Source: Ectocarpus siliculosus (Eukaryota; Sar; Phaeophyceae; Ectocarpales; Ectocarpaceae). From it: DNA of 64,000 nucleotides. The stretch spans positions 3,948,897 through 4,012,896 of the forward strand of contig FN649751.1 of assembly GCA_000310025.1 (NCBI GenBank). The letters are read 5' to 3'. Shown in pieces: positions 60,650 through 64,000 of this stretch; within the stretch, counting starts at the first letter, position 1; every line of letters begins with the position of its first letter. Position numbers and translations under genes: made by a program. Under the pieces are notes generated by a model. It searched no databases and was not told where the DNA came from. It was given only the letters and a program-made list of their open reading frames with translations.

Positions 60650-60775
60650 GCTAGACGACCCAACCGGGGTCACATAGGAGGGGGGGGTTGGACCCCCTCC
60701 GGCTGTTCTTGCCTGAGATGTTTTTATCGCGAGAAGGGTGCAGCAATCCCTTCCCTCGCGACTTATGAAGTCGAT
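60650..60775 (-). mobile_element. SINE body fragment
   Basis: + strand CCAACCGGGGTCACATAGGA and TTTTTATCGCGAGAAGGGTG match the minus-strand body of the element at 44455. Confidence 0.55.
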
Positions 60776-60908
60776 CTAGTTTACTAACAACGAGCTTTGC
60801 AGCGCGTCGCTTCCAACTTAGACCAGGATTTATTTAGTGAAAATGTAGCAGTGGTTAGGCTGTTCACTCCTGTATTGACAGATCGACAGATGTGAGCGGC
60901 CGTTCCAC

Positions 60909-61022
60909 GAACTGGTAAACATTACAAAGTCCATGACACACACAAGTAAGTGTATCTGCATTGTAACAGAACTGGTAAACATTACAAAAGTCCATGACAC
61001 ACACAAGTATCTGCATTGCAAC
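60909..61022. repeat. Two-copy tandem duplication, about 57 bp
   Basis: GAACTGGTAAACATTACAAA followed by GTCCATGACACACACAAGTA and TCTGCATTG occurs twice in a row, differing by a 6-bp insert and point changes. Confidence 0.9.
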
Positions 61023-61110
61023 AAAATATAGTGATACTGCTGTAGCATACATTATGCCGCATAAACCGTTCCATTCAAATGTCCGGGTTAGTCTAGGTCT
61101 ACATGCAGTG

Positions 61111-62706
61111 GTAGTGGTCGCGGTATAATGCTGGTGCGTCCGGCCGAGGTCACCGACTCACCGACCTTATGTAAGTTCGGCCTGAATAGTGCCGGTTCCG
61201 GCATTTTTCAGGTTCTGAGAAGCTGAGAAGTTCGCCACTTGAGGTACCGGCACTATTCACGGAATCATCGAGCGAGTTATTCGTTATTCAGGACGAAAAC
61301 GTGATAATATGCATACGCCAGAATGTTGTAGTTACCCCAAGCATCACGAGATAGGGAAGAAGGTGAATGCCGTGTCAGAAGGTTTGGTAAGCATGCCGCG
61401 GTCGAGCATCATTCAGAGACGCGTGCATCGATGGACAGTTCCTCATCACTCAATGTATCTGTGGGTCTGCTGCACTCTTTTGTAGTTTATGCACAGCAGC
61501 GTCTGTGCACAAAACAAGTTCTTCCTGACGTGTTGAGGGCGCACTGGGGATTGCAGTTTTCTCTTCAAAAATACAGGAAACGCCTGCATATCTCAGTTTT
61601 CCAAAGTCTAACTCCAGCACGAAACTTCAATCGCAAATTAATCGTCCGCGCACCCCGCTCGTGTACAATGCTAGTATCTGAGATTGTAGCCCTTGCGATA
61701 CACTGCAGACAAGCGGTGTGCGATTTTCCAAACGAGCCTTCTATCATCGAGATCGGTGAGCTACAAGCTGGATTGTTGAAGCTGCTGTGCGGTCCGATTT
61801 TGAAACGCTTCAAAAACGCTTCAAGCACCTCTGCTTCTGGCTAGACCTACACATACATCACCGCAGGCATGCAAATCGACTGTGGCGACGAGAAGAACAT
61901 GTGAGGGAAGAGCTGCGCTGAAGTTCGCGGCCCCGCAGACTCCCACAGGCGCTGATTCGCCGTTGCTGTATGCTTGAAGCGTTTCAAAATCGGACCGCAC
62001 AGCACCTGCAAAAATTCTGCTTGTAGCTCACCGATCTCGATGATAGAAGGATCGTTTGGAAAATCGCAGACCGCTAGTCTGCAGTGTATCGCAAGCGCTA
62101 CAATCTCAGATACTAACATTGTACACAGGCGGGGTGCGTGGACGATTAATTTGCGATTGAAGTGTCGTACTGGAGTTAGACTTTGGAAAACTGAGATATG
62201 CGGGCGTTTCCTGTATTTTTGAAGAGGAAAACTGCGATCCCCAGTGCGGATGCCGTCCCTTGACTCGCAAAACACACGAAAGATTACATACGAAGTGGTA
62301 GTCGTAACGCAAACATCGAAAACAAACAAAGCAAAAAGCCAAGCATCTGAACACACTCATGTATATTTTCAAGCAACATACTCCGGAGTAAAAAACATCT
62401 GAGTGCACCCATGTATCCAAACAAAAAAACATCGGACTACTGGTGACGTTGTTCCACGTAGGTTTGGCGTTGTCAGGTTCGACACAACGCGACAAACTCA
62501 AACACCATTATGTTGTATGCGCTGCGTACGTGAGCAAAGTTTTTTCTTGAGAACCGGCATTATTCATGGACCAGAGGACCCCCGAACTGGCGTAATAGAG
62601 GCGTTGCCTGTATAATGCCTGTATCGGCAGTATACCGGGCTCCGTGCGGTCCGGCCGATTCCACCGGCATTATACCGGGCGACCGGCATTATACCGGGAC
62701 CACTAC
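61111..62706. mobile_element. Non-autonomous TIR DNA element, 1.6 kb
   Basis: 25-bp terminal inverted repeats: the left begins GTAGTGGTCGCGGTATAATG (61111-61135), the right is its complement (62682-62706), 23 of 25 matching. The right end has three further CCGGCATTATACCGGG-like subrepeats. No transposase ORF. It encloses the foldback at 61541-62247. Target duplication not evident. Confidence 0.6.
61541..62247. repeat. Large foldback (arms about 280 bp, spacer about 145 bp)
   Basis: 61541-61827 is the reverse complement of 61972-62247 at roughly 85% by eye, from GCACTGGGGATTGCAGTTTT to the GCTTGAAGC ends. Both arms keep one long ORF in the equivalent frame (SLTPARNFNRKLIVRAPRS and its near-copy); no family recognised. 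Confidence 0.85.
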
Positions 62707-63424
62707 ACTACTGTATACATGATTGGGAAAAAAAATGTTTGACGATTACCACAAGCTTTTTTCTGTCATAACTTTGCAGTTTTTTATGTCATAACTTTGC
62801 ATCAGCGCCCACACTTGAGCGTTCTCCCGGTACGTAGGAGCCCAATCCGCGGTCACACAGAGGGTTTCCCCGACCGGTTTGAGTTATCTCATCACTTGGC
62901 AGTTTTCAAATCCCAACATCCCAACTGCAAACACCAAAAAAGAACGAAGGTTCGAAGGAACGCAACAGAGCTCCGCAACAAACACCCAGCAGAACCTCCG
63001 ACCTGAGACACCCACCTCCCGGCCTCCCAACGTTCGTCGGTTCTTTGTAGGTGAACCAGTACGCAACCCCAACTACACAATATGTGTGCCAGAGGCGTGT
63101 CGAGAGTTATTTCGCTCGGCTAGTGTACATAGCTGGAACAAACAGCGCTTGTGCCACGGTTTATCGCGCCCTTGACCAACCTCTTTTCACAGTCTAAATA
63201 TCTTAGCACAGCGCCACACCTCCCATGCATGCACTCTCTACAACATCACGCTTCCTTAACACCGCGCTTTCTTGTGCAAGCAAACATTGGTCCTCCAGTC
63301 CCATTTTATTCCTTCCGCAAATGGATTTATGCTACTAACAGAGTGTAGATTTCCCCCCCCCTTCCTCCTCGACTGACTGCTTTTGTTGCACTGCCTCAAA
63401 ACAAAACCAAATTATACGCGAACA
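62707..63424. other. Intergenic / 5' region of the last gene
   Basis: No conserved exon found. 62815-62875 has a degenerate SINE body match (CCAATCCGCGGTCACACAGA). A polypyrimidine stretch near 63350-63380 precedes the next open exon. Confidence 0.45.
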
Positions 63425-64000
63425 GCACGCCTCTTCTCGTGGAGGCGGGCGAGGAAGAGGAAGACTCCGACTCGTCCGCGATCGGCTCGCCCCTAACCGG
63501 CGGCAACCGCACCGCCCGCGGGGACGACCAAGGGCGGCTCAGCGGCGGCCGACGGCAGCAGCAACCGAGCTCAAGCAGAGGAGCCGCTGCCTCAAATACC
63601 TCAGCAGCAACGACATGGGCATGGGCGATCCCCCCGGCACCCCGCCCGCTAGGCGGCATCGGTGGTGCCTCGTTTTCCCGGCTGCAGAGGGGGGACTACC
63701 GCAGCGAGGGCGAGCAGCCTTCCACCGAGCGTAACGGGAGCCGCCGCCGGCAACGCCCCCTGGGGGAGGCCGCCCGGCAGGACTCGTTCCGCACGAACCG
63801 CATGCCCAAGCGCGGGGGCCGCAAGCGCCTCCGGCGCAACCTGGACCGGCCCGCCGCGGCTCGCCGCCGTCGGATAAAGATCCGCGTGTCCTCCTACTGC
63901 GTCGCTCGCGGGCTGGAGACGCTGGAGCTGCTCAAGTGGCTCGAGTCCCAGCCGAACCGTCAGCTCTCGATTGGTTACCTCGCCGAGGGAGCGGGGGGTG
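63425..64000 (+). CDS. Probable DUF155 (RMND1/Sif3-type) protein, partial
   Basis: Open + frame from an ACAG acceptor-like site at about 63424 to the window end. It begins TPLLVEAGEEEEDSDSSAIG, then Ser/Gly/Arg-rich disordered sequence, a very basic stretch near 63800-63870, then RIKIRVSSYCVARGLETLEL and LLKWLESQPNRQLSIGYLAE. In the DUF155 family a basic N-terminal region followed by a V-x-x-YC-x-A segment introduces the conserved domain (RMND1 is mitochondrial; yeast relatives include Rmd1/Rmd8). The body of the domain lies beyond the window, so the assignment rests on one short motif. Start codon not identified; upstream exons likely. Confidence 0.5.

Larger units (their letters stand above)
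59292..61107. other. Intergenic region upstream of the MyTH4-FERM gene
   Basis: No myosin or kinesin motor exon seen on the minus strand here. Holds SINE pieces (59953, 60650) and a short tandem duplication (60909-61022). Confidence 0.55.

Noticed and set aside
61431-61844. Protein-coding gene in the foldback arm
   Set aside because: The same frame is open in the opposite arm only because the arms are inverted copies; no family similarity recognised and it lies inside a TIR element.

Overview
This is nuclear DNA of an intron-rich eukaryote, most likely a brown alga (Phaeophyceae, Ectocarpus-like; inference). The basis is GC-rich coding exons split by many GT-AG introns of roughly 0.1-2 kb, dense CTG/CAG, CT and poly-purine microsatellites, intraflagellar-transport (ciliary) genes, and a non-LTR retrotransposon whose RT C-terminus resembles elements common in stramenopile genomes. 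No bacterial or organellar gene organisation is present, and most long ORFs are antisense shadows of low-complexity sequence.

Layout. (1) About 0.1-11.04 kb, + strand: a GB1/RHD3-type GTPase in about 15 exons, entering from the left edge. Its introns carry a tRNA-derived SINE, a LINE 3' fragment and a 27-bp minisatellite. (2) 11.04-14.28 kb: intergenic. (3) 14.28-45.3 kb: two tandem direct copies of a 13-15 kb block, both holding minus-strand gene sequence. The right copy plus unique 5' exons (46.64 to 30.14 kb) reads as one gene: a NIMA-related (NEK) kinase, then a roughly 740-residue low-complexity exon, then IFT57, an IFT-B subunit. Almost all splice junctions keep frame. The left copy (26.79 to 14.84 kb) lacks the exons for the glycine loop and catalytic Lys and carries stops, frameshifts and lost splice sites: a pseudogene. 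The blocks are separated by a SINE/TIR-rich spacer (27.7-29.9 kb). The right block also has a 3.7-kb insertion with a 5'-truncated LINE. (4) 46.6-51.7 kb: intergenic, with a near-perfect 37-bp-arm hairpin. (5) 51.74-59.29 kb, minus strand: a MyTH4-FERM protein with no motor domain in the window. (6) 59.3-63.4 kb: intergenic, with SINE pieces and a 1.6-kb TIR element enclosing a large foldback. (7) 63.43 kb to the end, + strand: start of a probable DUF155/RMND1-type gene.

The genes form no operon. The central theme is ciliary: NEK kinases and IFT57 both act at the flagellum, and here they appear joined in one reading frame and then partly duplicated, with the duplicate decaying. The mobile elements look connected: the SINE and LINE share 3'-terminal and internal blocks, which suggests the SINE is mobilised by that LINE family.
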